NCBI GenBank assembly: GCA_003231645.1 | Contig: QIIW01000134.1 | Location: forward strand, 1-64,000 | DNA from: Acidimicrobiia bacterium | GTDB lineage: Bacteria; Actinomycetota; Acidimicrobiia; Acidimicrobiales; Aldehydirespiratoraceae | Reading direction: 5' to 3' | Length of the DNA: 64,000 bases | In this document: one piece after another, positions 42,107 to 51,670 of the stretch | Numbering within the stretch: position 1 is the first letter of the stretch | Layout: every line of letters starts with the position of its first letter | Position numbers and translations under genes: made by a program | The notes under the pieces: generated by a model | Told to the model about the DNA's origin: nothing | What the model saw: only the letters and a program-made list of their open reading frames with translations | Databases searched by the model: none

Positions 42107-43558
42107 ATGTCTGAGATACGTACGAGTCTCGACGAACGTCTCGAGGAAATCGAGACCGCGCTGCTCGACATGGCCGAGGAGGTCGCCGTACGGATCGGCG
42201 AGGTCACGTCGGCTCTTCTCGAAGGTGATGTCAACGCCGCCGACGAGCTGATCCGGTCGGACGACGACATGGACCTGGCGTCGATGCAGGTCGCGGAGAA
42301 CTGCATCGACACGATCGTGCGTGAGGCTCCGGTGGCCGGCGACCTGCGCCTCGTGCTGTCGGCCATGCATCTCAACAGCGAGATCGAACGCAGCGGCGAC
42401 CTCACGACCAACATCGCCAAGGCCATCGGGCGCCTCCAGGGGGCCCGCACCGACGAGCGGGTTCGCGACCTCATCGTCCAGATGTCGGTGCAGGCGCAGC
42501 TCCTGTTCCGGCGGGCGGCGGAATCGTTCGCCAACCGTGACGCCGAACTGGCCGAGTCGATCGATGAGCTCGACGATGTCCTCGACGATCTCCATGTCAG
42601 ATACATCCAGACCGTCATCCAGGATGCCCGGCGGGGCACCCTCGAGCCCCAACAGTCATTGCAGTTGGCGCTGGTCGGGCGGTTCTACGAGCGCATCGGC
42701 GACCACGCCGAGAACATCGGCGAGCGGGTGCGCTACATCATCACCGGGTGGCTGCCCGAAGCCCAGGCCGCCGAGCGGGCACGCGAGCGACACGTGGCGG
42801 TTTCGCCCGTCGACGAACCGTTGCGCAACCGGGGTATCGCGGTGATCGAGTCGATCGCCGAGAACCGTCGAATCGATGTGATACGTCGTGATTTCGTGGC
42901 CAATGTCTCGCACGAACTCAAGACACCCATCGCCGCGATGAGCCTCCTCGCCGAGACGCTCGCCGGAGAGGACGACCCCGAAGACCGCAACCGCCTGGCC
43001 GACATGCTTCACCGGGAATCGAAGCGGGTCGAGGCGATCATCGACGACCTGCTCGAGCTGAGCCGACTCGACGAATCCGATGGCGACTTCGCGCCGGTGA
43101 GTATCGACGAGATCGTGTCGAGAAGCATCGACTCCACCCGTTCGTTCGCCGATGCCAACCGGATCGAGCTCGCCACGGTGGGTGTCCCGAGCGGTATCAC
43201 CATCACCGGCGACCGACGCCAACTAGTGAGGGCGATCACCAATCTGCTCGACAACGCCATCCGCTACTCCGACCCCGACACCCGCGTGTCGCTCGCTGTC
43301 GACGATCTCGACGACACCGTCGACATCTCGGTTCGCGACTCCGGCATCGGTATCCCGCGCCCCGATCTCGAACGAATCTTCGAACGCTTCTACCGTGTCG
43401 ATCGGGCCCGCAGCCGTGAGACCGGTGGTACCGGCCTCGGCCTGTCGATCGTGCGTCACGTGGTCGGCAAGCACGGCGGAAAGGTCGTGGTCGAGTCGAA
43501 ACCTGGTCAGGGTTCGATCTTCTCGATGCGCATACCCAAACAACGAGTCGGGGACTGA
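42107..43558 (+). CDS. PhoU domain-histidine kinase fusion (PhoR/SenX3-like kinase core, no TM segment)
   Basis: N-term PhoU (ENCIDTIVREAPVAGDLRLVLSAMHLNSEIERSGDLTTNIAKAI ... VGRFYERIGDHAENIGERVRYIITG), then HisKA (RRDFVANVSHELKTPIAAMSLLAETLAG) and HATPase_c (NLLDNAIRYS; VRDSGIGIP; GGTGLGLSIVRHVVGKHGG) in one ORF. Confidence 0.95.
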   Translation: MSEIRTSLDERLEEIETALLDMAEEVAVRIGEVTSALLEGDVNAADELIRSDDDMDLASMQVAENCIDTIVREAPVAGDLRLVLSAMHLNSEIERSGDLTTNIAKAIGRLQGARTDERVRDLIVQMSVQAQLLFRRAAESFANRDAELAESIDELDDVLDDLHVRYIQTVIQDARRGTLEPQQSLQLALVGRFYERIGDHAENIGERVRYIITGWLPEAQAAERARERHVAVSPVDEPLRNRGIAVIESIAENRRIDVIRRDFVANVSHELKTPIAAMSLLAETLAGEDDPEDRNRLADMLHRESKRVEAIIDDLLELSRLDESDGDFAPVSIDEIVSRSIDSTRSFADANRIELATVGVPSGITITGDRRQLVRAITNLLDNAIRYSDPDTRVSLAVDDLDDTVDISVRDSGIGIPRPDLERIFERFYRVDRARSRETGGTGLGLSIVRHVVGKHGGKVVVESKPGQGSIFSMRIPKQRVGD

Positions 43559-44268
43559 TGGCCGAGCTGGTCTCCGTGCTGGTCGTCGACGACGAACCGG
43601 CGTTTCGTGAGGGGCTGCGCCAGGCGCTGCGAAAGGAGGGGTTCGCGGTCCACCTCGCGGCCGACGGTGAGCAGGCGCTCGACATGTTCAGATCGGTGGC
43701 GCCGGATCTCGTCCTGCTCGACGTGATGCTGCCCCGCATGTCGGGTATCGACGTCTGCCGTGAGATTCGAGCCGCCGGGCCGACCCCGGTCATCATGGTG
43801 TCGGCACGAAACGAGGAGATCGATGCCGTCGTGGCTCTCGAGGTGGGGGCCGACGACTACGTGGCCAAGCCGTATCGGGTCCGCGAATTGGTGGCCCGAA
43901 TGCGTACCGTGCTGCGTCGTTCCGGCCCCGACCTGTCCGTCGCCGAGCAGCATGGCGGCCGGATCTGCGTCGACGACCTCGTTCTCGATCACGAACGACA
44001 CGAGGTCAGGCTCCGAGGCGACGAAGTGCAGTTGCCGCTCAAGGAGTTTCAGCTCCTCGAGGTGCTGATGGAGAACGTCGGCATCGTTGTCACCCGTGAC
44101 ACCCTCATCGACCGGGTATGGGGCTACGACTACATCGGCGACACCAAGACCCTCGATGTCCACGTGAAACGTCTGCGGGCCAAGATCGAGACCGACGCCG
44201 GCCATCCCGAGCGAATCGTCACCATAAGGGGACTCGGATACAAGCTGACAGCACCCCGTCCCGCCTGA
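43558..44268 (+). CDS. OmpR-family response regulator, PhoB/RegX3-like
   Basis: VLVVDDEPAFREGLRQALRKEGF; LLDVMLPRMSGIDVCREIR; winged helix DVHVKRLRAKIETDAGHPERIVTIRGLGYKL. Confidence 0.95.
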   Translation: MAELVSVLVVDDEPAFREGLRQALRKEGFAVHLAADGEQALDMFRSVAPDLVLLDVMLPRMSGIDVCREIRAAGPTPVIMVSARNEEIDAVVALEVGADDYVAKPYRVRELVARMRTVLRRSGPDLSVAEQHGGRICVDDLVLDHERHEVRLRGDEVQLPLKEFQLLEVLMENVGIVVTRDTLIDRVWGYDYIGDTKTLDVHVKRLRAKIETDAGHPERIVTIRGLGYKLTAPRPA

Positions 44269-44340
44269 ACCCCCCCTTGCCTTTCTTGTCGGCCTTGCGC
44301 CCGAGTTTCGGGGAAGGAGGAGAGGGATAGGGTGACCCGA

Positions 44341-46545
44341 GTGTCTGAATCCCCCCTTCTCAGCGGGCTCAATCCGTCGCAGCTCGATGCCGTGGTCCAC
44401 AGCGGAGGGCCCTTGTTGGTCATCGCCGGGGCAGGATCGGGCAAGACCCGCGTGCTCACCCACCGCATCGCCCACCTGATCACCGCACGCGGTGTGTCGC
44501 CGTTCGAGATCCTGGCCATCACCTTCACCAACAAGGCCGCCGAAGAGATGAAGTCGCGTGTGGCGGCGCTGGTCGGGCCGGTCGCCGAGAAGATGTGGGT
44601 GTCGACGTTTCATTCGGCGTGCGTGCGGATGTTGCGGCGCGATGCCCGACTGCTCGGCTACCCGTCGGGGTTCTCGATCTACGACCAGGCCGACGCCGTG
44701 CGGCTCGTCGGATACGTCATCCGCGACCTCGGACTCGACACCAAGCGTTTCGCCCCCCGGGCCGTTCATGCCTCGATTTCGAACGCCAAGAACGACAACG
44801 TCTCCGTCGCGGTCTACGCCGACTCGGCCGGCCAGATATTCGAACGCCGCATCGCCGACATCTACGCGGAATACCAGCGGCGTCTGCTGGCGGCCGGAGC
44901 CATGGACTTCGACGATCTCCTGATGAACACCGTGGTGCTGCTCAGATCCGATCCCGAGGTCCTTCGTCACTGGCGACATCGGTTCTCCCACGTCCTGGTC
45001 GACGAATACCAGGACACCAACCCGGTCCAGAACGAGCTGGTGCTCATGCTGACCGAGGAACACCGCCAGGTCACGGTGGTGGGTGACAGCGACCAGTCGG
45101 TCTACCGGTTCCGGGGCGCCGACATCCGCAACATTCTCGAGTTCGAAAAAGCGTTCCCCGACGTCACGGTGGTGCTGCTCGAGCAGAACTACCGCTCGAC
45201 CCAGAACATTCTCGATGCCGCCAACGCGGTGATCTCGAAGAATTACGGCCGTGCCCCCAAGGAACTCTGGACCGATCAGGGTGCCGGCGACACCATCGTG
45301 CGCTACCACGCCGACGACGAGTCCGACGAGTCGCGGTACGTGGCGAGCGAAATGGTGCGGCTCCACGACGATCATCAGATGTCGTGGGGCGAGATGGCGG
45401 TCTTCTACCGCACCAACAGCCAGTCACGGGTGCTCGAGGAGTACCTCATCCGAGCGGGGATCCCCTACAAGGTCGTGGGTGGCACCCGCTTCTACGACCG
45501 CCGCGAGATCCGCGATGCGGTTGCCTTCATGCGGTCCGTGATCAACCCGTCCGACGAGGTGAGCCTCAAGCGAGTCGTCAACGTGCCCAAGCGGGGTGTG
45601 GGCGACTCGTCGATCTCGCGCGTCGACTCGTGGGTCTCCGCCGGCGGTGTAACTTTCCATGAGGGTCTGCGCAGACACGACGAGGCCGGAGTGTCGGGTC
45701 GGGCTGCCACCGGCATCACCCGGTTCATCGAGATGACCGACGAGGTGCGGGGGCTCGAACTCGGACCGGCGCATCTGCTGGAGGAGATCCTGGAGCGGTC
45801 GGGCTATCTCGACGAGCTACGGGCCCAGCCGGGCGTCGAGTCCGAGGGGCGACTCGAGAACCTGTCCGAACTCATGGGCATGGCCCGTGAGGCCGACAGC
45901 ATCGACGAGTTCCTGGAACACGTCGCCCTGCTGAGCGACACCGACGATCTCGATGACTCCGAATCAACCGTTACCCTCATGACACTCCATGCCGCCAAGG
46001 GGCTCGAGTTTCCGGTCGTGTTCATCGTCGGGATGGAAGACGGTGTGTTCCCCCATATCCGCTCGCTCGGTGAGCCCGCCGAGCTCGAGGAGGAACGCCG
46101 ACTCGCCTATGTCGGTATCACCAGGGCAGAGAAACGTCTGGTGCTGACCAGCGCCTGGAGTCGGATGCTCCACGGCATCACCCAGTACAACCCCCCGAGT
46201 CGATTCATCGAGGAGATTCCCTCGGAGCTGATCGACGAGGTCGGCGGGTCGGCCGGATTGCGGTCGCGTCGTGATCGCGTCTCGACCGGCTCTGCGGGCC
46301 GGCTACCCGGGGCGTCTCGTGACCGCATCGTCGAGGCCGCGGCCCGCCGTGCTGCCCGCCCGACCCCTTCGGGGGCGCAGCACATCGGCCTTCGGGTCGG
46401 CGACGATGTCAGGCACGCGAAGTTCGGCGACGGCGTGGTGCTCGACATCACCGGCACCGGCGACCACGCCGAGGCCCGAGTCAATTTCCCGGGCGTGGGC
46501 GAGAAGCATCTCCTGCTCTCCTGGGCGCCGCTCGAGAAGATCTGA
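44341..46545 (+). CDS. pcrA: UvrD/PcrA-type ATP-dependent DNA helicase (start 44332 or 44341)
   Basis: LNPSQLDAVVHSGGPLLVIAGAGSGKTRVLTHRIAHL; VDEYQDTNPVQ; VTLMTLHAAKGLEFPVVFIVGMEDGVFPH; C-terminal VRHAKFGDGVVLDI. Confidence 0.96.
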   Translation: MSESPLLSGLNPSQLDAVVHSGGPLLVIAGAGSGKTRVLTHRIAHLITARGVSPFEILAITFTNKAAEEMKSRVAALVGPVAEKMWVSTFHSACVRMLRRDARLLGYPSGFSIYDQADAVRLVGYVIRDLGLDTKRFAPRAVHASISNAKNDNVSVAVYADSAGQIFERRIADIYAEYQRRLLAAGAMDFDDLLMNTVVLLRSDPEVLRHWRHRFSHVLVDEYQDTNPVQNELVLMLTEEHRQVTVVGDSDQSVYRFRGADIRNILEFEKAFPDVTVVLLEQNYRSTQNILDAANAVISKNYGRAPKELWTDQGAGDTIVRYHADDESDESRYVASEMVRLHDDHQMSWGEMAVFYRTNSQSRVLEEYLIRAGIPYKVVGGTRFYDRREIRDAVAFMRSVINPSDEVSLKRVVNVPKRGVGDSSISRVDSWVSAGGVTFHEGLRRHDEAGVSGRAATGITRFIEMTDEVRGLELGPAHLLEEILERSGYLDELRAQPGVESEGRLENLSELMGMAREADSIDEFLEHVALLSDTDDLDDSESTVTLMTLHAAKGLEFPVVFIVGMEDGVFPHIRSLGEPAELEEERRLAYVGITRAEKRLVLTSAWSRMLHGITQYNPPSRFIEEIPSELIDEVGGSAGLRSRRDRVSTGSAGRLPGASRDRIVEAAARRAARPTPSGAQHIGLRVGDDVRHAKFGDGVVLDITGTGDHAEARVNFPGVGEKHLLLSWAPLEKI

Positions 46546-46587
46546 GCCGGCTTCGACCGCCGCCGGTGCCGGCCTCCGGGGCTGATC

Positions 46588-47316
46588 TCAGGAGTCGTGG
46601 ACTCGGATCCGCAGGCGCTTGTTGCCCTTGCCCTTGGATTCGGTCTTCACCACCTCGAATCTGCCGATCTCGTCGGTCGACAACACGTGGGTTCCACCGT
46701 CGGCCTGCTTGTCGAGGCCGACGATGTCGACCACACGGATCTCACCGACCGCCTCGGGGATGAGGTTGACCTTGGTGCGGATGAGATCGGCGTCGAGGAC
46801 CGCCGTCTCCCGGGGAAGGAAAGACACCTCGACGGGTCGGGCGGCGGCGATCTCGGCGTTGACAAGGTCGGTGACACGGCCGGCGAAGCCATCGGGCAGC
46901 GGGCTGAACTCGAAGTCCATGCGAGCCGACAACGGCTCCATGTTGCCCCCCGTGACGGGCTTGCCCCATTCGTTCCAGATGACGCCGCAGAGAATGTGAA
47001 GAGCGGTGTGGGTGCGCATCAACCGATGGCGCCGCGGCCAGTCGATCTCGCATTCGACACCGGTGCCGACCTCGGGAAGGGGGTCGCCGTCGGCGATGGT
47101 GTGCCACACGAGCGGGCCACGACCGGTGACGTCGGTGACCTCGGCTTCTTCGGTACCCCACGAAATACGGCCGGTGTCGTGGGGCTGGCCGCCACCGGTG
47201 GGGTAGAAGGCGGTGGCGTCGAGGGCGATTCGGCCGGCCGGGTCGACCTCGACCACCTCGGCACGAAAGCTCCGCAACTGCGAGTCGCGTAGGTAGAGAC
47301 GCTGGGTGGTGGTCAC
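46588..47316 (-). CDS. Free-standing alanyl-tRNA editing protein (AlaX-like)
   Basis: ALDATAFYPTGGGQPHDTG; RRHRLMRTHTALHILCGVIWNEWGKPVTGG; DKQADGGTHVLSTDEIG. Confidence 0.92.
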   Translation of the reverse strand: MTTTQRLYLRDSQLRSFRAEVVEVDPAGRIALDATAFYPTGGGQPHDTGRISWGTEEAEVTDVTGRGPLVWHTIADGDPLPEVGTGVECEIDWPRRHRLMRTHTALHILCGVIWNEWGKPVTGGNMEPLSARMDFEFSPLPDGFAGRVTDLVNAEIAAARPVEVSFLPRETAVLDADLIRTKVNLIPEAVGEIRVVDIVGLDKQADGGTHVLSTDEIGRFEVVKTESKGKGNKRLRIRVHDS

Positions 47317-47818
47317 TGGCCCTCCTGCTGGTCCTGTGAGGTGAGATTGATGTCGACCCGCAACGAACCGCGGTTGTCGATGAACACCGGGTACCGGGTC
47401 ACGCCGTCACCGGTGGCATCGACGGTGGCATCGGAACGGGTGAGGGAATCGTCGATGGTCGTCAACTCGAAAAACCCTCTCGTCTCGTTTCGCCGGAAGA
47501 AGCAGCCGCGGGGCTGATCGGCGGGCCGGGCCTCGAACCAATACCAACCGACCGTGGGGTCGTCACCGAGGTGGTTGAGGATGATGTCGCGTCGCCCACG
47601 TCGGAGTAGAGAAGAGGACCGTTGTCGACGATCTCGGCTGCGATCCGGCCCGCGGCCCCGGCGTCGAAGTCGGTGTCACCGACCTGGAACTTGACGTTGC
47701 TCCCCGAACCGGCCGGCCAGATGACCCCGGCCCCGAGGAGCAGCGCCACGACGACGCCCGCCATGCCGACCACGACGGCGCTTCTGGCGTTGATCTGCGG
47801 TCCCCGTGCGACGGGCAT
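47313..47818 (-). pseudogene. Hypothetical membrane-anchored protein with a one-nucleotide frameshift
   Basis: Frame 1: MPVARGPQINARSAVVVGMAGVVVALLLGAGVIWPAGSGSNVKFQVGDTDFDAGAAGRIAAEIVDNGPLLYSDVGD; continues in another frame as DIILNHLGDDPTVGWYWFEARPADQPRGCFFRRNETRGFFELTTIDDSLTRSDATVDATGDGVTRYPVFIDNRGSLRVDINLTSQDQQEGQ*, whose TGA overlaps the AlaX GTG. Confidence 0.7.
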
Positions 47819-47944
47819 TTCTATCTCCCTCGGATGTGGGTTTACGGGGTTGGAGGTGCCTAGTATCGCCGCTGTGTCTGCCGGCCGTCGCTTTGGCCCG
47901 CGCTCACGTCGTTCCCCGCGAAATCGAGCCTGGAGGCCATACCG

Positions 47945-49084
47945 GTGGATCTGTTCGAACACCAGGGCAAGGAGTTCTTCGCCCACTACGGAATGCCGGT
48001 TTCTCCCGGCGAGATCGCCTTCACGGTCGACGAGGCGGTGGCCGCCGCCCAGCGTCTCGGCACCCCGGTGATGGTCAAGGCCCAGGTCCACGCCGGCGGA
48101 CGCGGCAAGGCCGGTGGTGTCAAGTTCGCCGCCGATCTCGACGCCGTTCGCGAGCACGCCGGCAACATCCTCGGCCTTGACATCAAGGGCCATGTGGTGA
48201 AGCGCCTCCTCATCGAGCAGGCTTCCGACATCGCCGACGAGTACTACGCCAGCTTCACCCTCGATCGCTCCGCCAAGTTGCATCTCGGCATGCTGTCGCG
48301 GCAGGGAGGCGTCGAGATCGAGACCGTCGCCGTCGAGAATCCCGAGGCCATCGCCAAGATCTGGATCGACCCGGTCGACGGACTGACCGAAGCGGCCTGT
48401 CGCGACTGGGTGGCCGCCGCCGAACTTCCCGCCGCCGCGGTCGAGGGCTCGGTCGATGTTCTTCAGAAGCTCTACACGGCCTACGTCCAGGGCGACGCCG
48501 ACATGGTCGAGATCAACCCCTTGATCCTCACCGAACAGGGCAAGGTCCACGTGCTCGACGCCAAGGTCACCCTCGACGGCAACAGCGAGTATCGCCACCC
48601 CGAATACGAGCAGTACGACTCCACCCAGGTACGCGACGAGCGTGAGGCCGCGGCCCACGCCCACGGCCTCCAGTACGTGGGCCTCGACGGCACGGTCGGT
48701 GTGATCGCCAACGGTGCCGGCCTCGCCATGAGCACCGTCGATGTCGTCAATCAGGCCGGTGGACAGGCCGCCAATTTCCTCGACATCGGTGGCGGCGCCA
48801 ACGCCGACGTGATGTCGGCGGCGCTCGAGGTCATCAACAACGACCCGGCCGTGAAGTCGATCTTCATCAACATCTTCGGCGGCATCACCCGCGGCGACTT
48901 GGTCGCCGAGGGGATCATCGAGGCCATGAAGCGAGTCGAGATCGACTCGCCGATCGTGATTCGCCTCGATGGCACCAACGCCGTCGAGGGCCGCCGGATC
49001 CTCGAACCCAGGCTCGGCGACGGCCTGATGATGGAAGACACCATGCTCAGCGCCGCCCGTCGTGCGGTCGAGCTGGCCGAGTGA
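47945..49084 (+). CDS. sucC: Succinate-CoA ligase subunit beta
   Basis: MDLFEHQGKEFFAHYGMPVSPGEIAFTVDEAV; VKAQVHAGGRGKAGGVKFA; ANFLDIGGGANADVM; NIFGGITRGDLVAEGII. Confidence 0.98.
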   Translation: MDLFEHQGKEFFAHYGMPVSPGEIAFTVDEAVAAAQRLGTPVMVKAQVHAGGRGKAGGVKFAADLDAVREHAGNILGLDIKGHVVKRLLIEQASDIADEYYASFTLDRSAKLHLGMLSRQGGVEIETVAVENPEAIAKIWIDPVDGLTEAACRDWVAAAELPAAAVEGSVDVLQKLYTAYVQGDADMVEINPLILTEQGKVHVLDAKVTLDGNSEYRHPEYEQYDSTQVRDEREAAAHAHGLQYVGLDGTVGVIANGAGLAMSTVDVVNQAGGQAANFLDIGGGANADVMSAALEVINNDPAVKSIFINIFGGITRGDLVAEGIIEAMKRVEIDSPIVIRLDGTNAVEGRRILEPRLGDGLMMEDTMLSAARRAVELAE

Positions 49085-49129
49085 TCACCGCGACGAGGGC
49101 CGACCGAACCCCATGACCAAGGAACCAAC

Positions 49130-50014
49130 ATGAGCATCTTCGTCGACGAGAACACCAAGGTCGTCTACCAGGGCCTCACCGGCTCGCAGGGCAGCTACTA
49201 CGGGCGTCTCAACGCCGAGTACGGCACCCAGGTCGTGGCCGGCACCAACCCCAGAAAGGCCGGCACCGAGGTCAACGGCGTGCCGATCTTCGCCAACGTC
49301 GTCGAGGCCGTCGAGGCCACCGGTGCCACCGCGAGCTGCATATTCATTCCGGCGGCCGGGGTGAAGAGCGCGGTGATGGAAGCCGCGGAGGGAGGCGTCG
49401 AGTTGATCGTCGCCATCACCGAGGGAGTCCCGGCCCATGACGAGGCCTGGTTCTTCAACAAGCTGAAGCGTGACTTCCCCAACGTGCGACTGCTCGGCCC
49501 GAACTGTCCCGGCATCATCAGCCCGGGCAAGTGCAACATCGGTATCACCGCCGGCCACATCGCCAAGCCCGGCGGCCCGGTCGGCATCGTGAGCCGTTCC
49601 GGCACCCTCACCTACCAGGCCCTCTACGAACTCAAGCAAAACGACATCGGCGTCACCACGTGCGTCGGTATCGGTGGCGATCCGGTGCCGGGCACGTCGT
49701 TCATCGATTGTCTCGAAGCCTTCGAAGCCGACCCCGAGACCAAGGCCGTCATGATGATCGGCGAGATCGGCGGGTCGGCCGAGGAAGAAGCGGCCGAGTT
49801 CATCAAGAACAGGATGACCAAGCCCGTTTCCAGCTACATCGCCGGCGTGACTGCCCCTCCCGGAAAGAAGATGGGTCACGCCGGAGCCATCGTGTCGGGC
49901 GGCAAGGGCACCGCGGCGGCCAAGATGGCGGCCCTCGCCGACGCCGGTGTGTCGGTCGGCAACAACCCGACCGAGGCCGGTGAGCTGATGGCCGAGATCG
50001 TGGTCGGCCTCTGA
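49130..50014 (+). CDS. sucD: Succinate-CoA ligase subunit alpha
   Basis: VYQGLTGSQGSYYGRLNAEYGTQVVAGTNPRKAG; GPNCPGIISPGKCNIGITAGHI; GHAGAIVSGGKGTAAAKMAAL. Confidence 0.98.
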   Translation: MSIFVDENTKVVYQGLTGSQGSYYGRLNAEYGTQVVAGTNPRKAGTEVNGVPIFANVVEAVEATGATASCIFIPAAGVKSAVMEAAEGGVELIVAITEGVPAHDEAWFFNKLKRDFPNVRLLGPNCPGIISPGKCNIGITAGHIAKPGGPVGIVSRSGTLTYQALYELKQNDIGVTTCVGIGGDPVPGTSFIDCLEAFEADPETKAVMMIGEIGGSAEEEAAEFIKNRMTKPVSSYIAGVTAPPGKKMGHAGAIVSGGKGTAAAKMAALADAGVSVGNNPTEAGELMAEIVVGL

Positions 50015-50034
50015 GTCGATTTCGCCTGGCCGCC

Positions 50035-51060
50035 GTGCTGCTGACGCTCGCCCTGCTGGCGTCGGCCTGCTCCGACTCTTCCGCGCCGGACGGCGATGCC
50101 GCGGCGCTTCCGGTGCTCGAGACGTCGACGACATCGACGACCACCGCCACCACGACGACATCGTCCACCACGACGACCACCACTCTGGCGCCACCCCAGC
50201 CGCTGGTCCTCGACGACACCGGCGTGGCGGTCAACGGCCAGACCCATGGTGCCGTGATCGCCGACTCGGGATGGGTGCTGCCGGTACTGGGCGGAGTGGG
50301 CGACGGCTGGCGGGTATGGACCCCTTGCGCCAACGAGGCCGACATCACAGAGGGCAGGTACGTCGAGTCGGTCGATGTGGTCCTCGATCCCGGCCACGGC
50401 GGTCCGAGCGAGCCGGGAGCCACCGGCCACGGCGGCGTTCACGAAGCCGAACTCGACCTGGAGATCGCCAAGCGCATCGCGGTCGCACTCGAGGCCGCCG
50501 GATACTCGGTGGTGCTGACCCGTAGCAGCGACGTGAGGCTGCCGATCGTCACCCGGGCCGAGATTGCCAGGTCGCTGTCGCCCCGCGCCTTCATCTCGAT
50601 CCACCTCAACGCCGGCATCGACGCGCCGAGCCCCGGCCCCGGGACCGAGATGTATTTCCAGCTCGCCGACCCGGAATCGCGGCGGCTGTCGGGGCTGCTC
50701 TACGAGGAAACCACTGCCGCGTTGAGCACCCACGACATCGCCTGGGTGTCGATGTCGGACGCCGGGGCGATGGCCCGACCCAACCGCGCCGGAACCGACT
50801 ACTACGGCGTCCTGCGCCGGCCGGGCCCGGTCACCAGCGTGCTGGCCGAGATCGCATACATCTCCAACCCCGGCGAGGCGGAGCTGTTGTCGACCCGGAA
50901 GGCCCAGGACGAGGTGGCCGCAGCCATGGCCCGGGCGTTCGATCGCTGGGTCCACACGACCGATCCCGGCAGCGGTTACACCGACAATCCGATCTTTCGC
51001 GGCTACGGACCGTCGGGCGCCGGATTCACCGAGGGATGCGTGGATCCATCCCTGCCATGA
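50035..51060 (+). CDS. N-acetylmuramoyl-L-alanine amidase, lipoprotein with Ser/Thr-rich linker
   Basis: LLASACSDS lipobox; VDVVLDPGHGGPSEPGATG; EAELDLEIAKRIAVALEAAGYSVVLTR; AFISIHLNAG; LAEIAYISNPGEAELL. Confidence 0.93.
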   Translation: MLLTLALLASACSDSSAPDGDAAALPVLETSTTSTTTATTTTSSTTTTTTLAPPQPLVLDDTGVAVNGQTHGAVIADSGWVLPVLGGVGDGWRVWTPCANEADITEGRYVESVDVVLDPGHGGPSEPGATGHGGVHEAELDLEIAKRIAVALEAAGYSVVLTRSSDVRLPIVTRAEIARSLSPRAFISIHLNAGIDAPSPGPGTEMYFQLADPESRRLSGLLYEETTAALSTHDIAWVSMSDAGAMARPNRAGTDYYGVLRRPGPVTSVLAEIAYISNPGEAELLSTRKAQDEVAAAMARAFDRWVHTTDPGSGYTDNPIFRGYGPSGAGFTEGCVDPSLP

Positions 51061-51062
51061 GC

Positions 51063-51097
51063 GGCGCCCGATCGGTCAGACGGACCGATCGGGCGCC
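51063..51097. terminator. Bidirectional terminator between convergent genes
   Basis: GGCGCCCGATCGGTC / GACCGATCGGGCGCC, 15-bp perfect stem, 5-nt loop. Confidence 0.85.
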
Positions 51098-51126
51098 AAC
51101 GGTGTTACGACGGTCAGCGACCGCGG

Positions 51127-51555
51127 TCAGAATTGACTGGGTGGAGCCGCGGGCGTCGATCCGGTTCCGGCGGCCTGGATGTCCATGATGGCACCGGCGA
51201 CCACGACACCGGAGGCGATCCAGCCCAGCAGGATGCCGATTCCGGTGGAACTACCGAACTGCAGTCCGAACGTGATCAGGAACGCCGCAAGGCCGAGCAT
51301 GCAGTAGATCTGATCCCGCGTGAAGCTGAGAATCTCGTCGGGAAGCGAGACGTTCGCGAACTTCGTCGCCACGGTGCCGCCGGCAACCACGATGCCGATC
51401 ACAGCCACGAAAATGCCGGTCAGCCCGTATGCCTCGGTCGACCATCCGCTGATGGTGCCGAACCCGGTGTCGAGCCACGCCAGGAAGGTGGAGATCAGCA
51501 TCACTGCACCACCGGCAATGAGCATGATCGTGCTCGGCTTGATGTCTTCTTTCAT
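51127..51555 (-). CDS. Hypothetical small membrane protein
   Basis: MKEDIKPSTIMLIAGGAVMLISTFLAWLDTGFGT...; about four TM segments; GGAGGCAG RBS before ATG. Confidence 0.75.
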   Translation of the reverse strand: MKEDIKPSTIMLIAGGAVMLISTFLAWLDTGFGTISGWSTEAYGLTGIFVAVIGIVVAGGTVATKFANVSLPDEILSFTRDQIYCMLGLAAFLITFGLQFGSSTGIGILLGWIASGVVVAGAIMDIQAAGTGSTPAAPPSQF

Positions 51556-51670
51556 GTCTGCCTCCGTTGTGGCCTGTCGACTGTGGCAACGGTAACGCAC
51601 CATCGCCGAAGGGACAGGGTTGGGGGACCGGAGGTTCGCCCGGGGCGGGCGGGCTGCTATGTTCGCCGCG

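Noticed and set aside
43507-45375. 622-aa minus-strand ORF
   Set aside because: Antisense to the response regulator and UvrD/PcrA helicase; composition typical of a shadow ORF.
47462-48664. 400-aa minus-strand ORF
   Set aside because: Most is antisense to sucC; only the part from 47818 downward is a plausible gene, reported as a frameshifted membrane protein.
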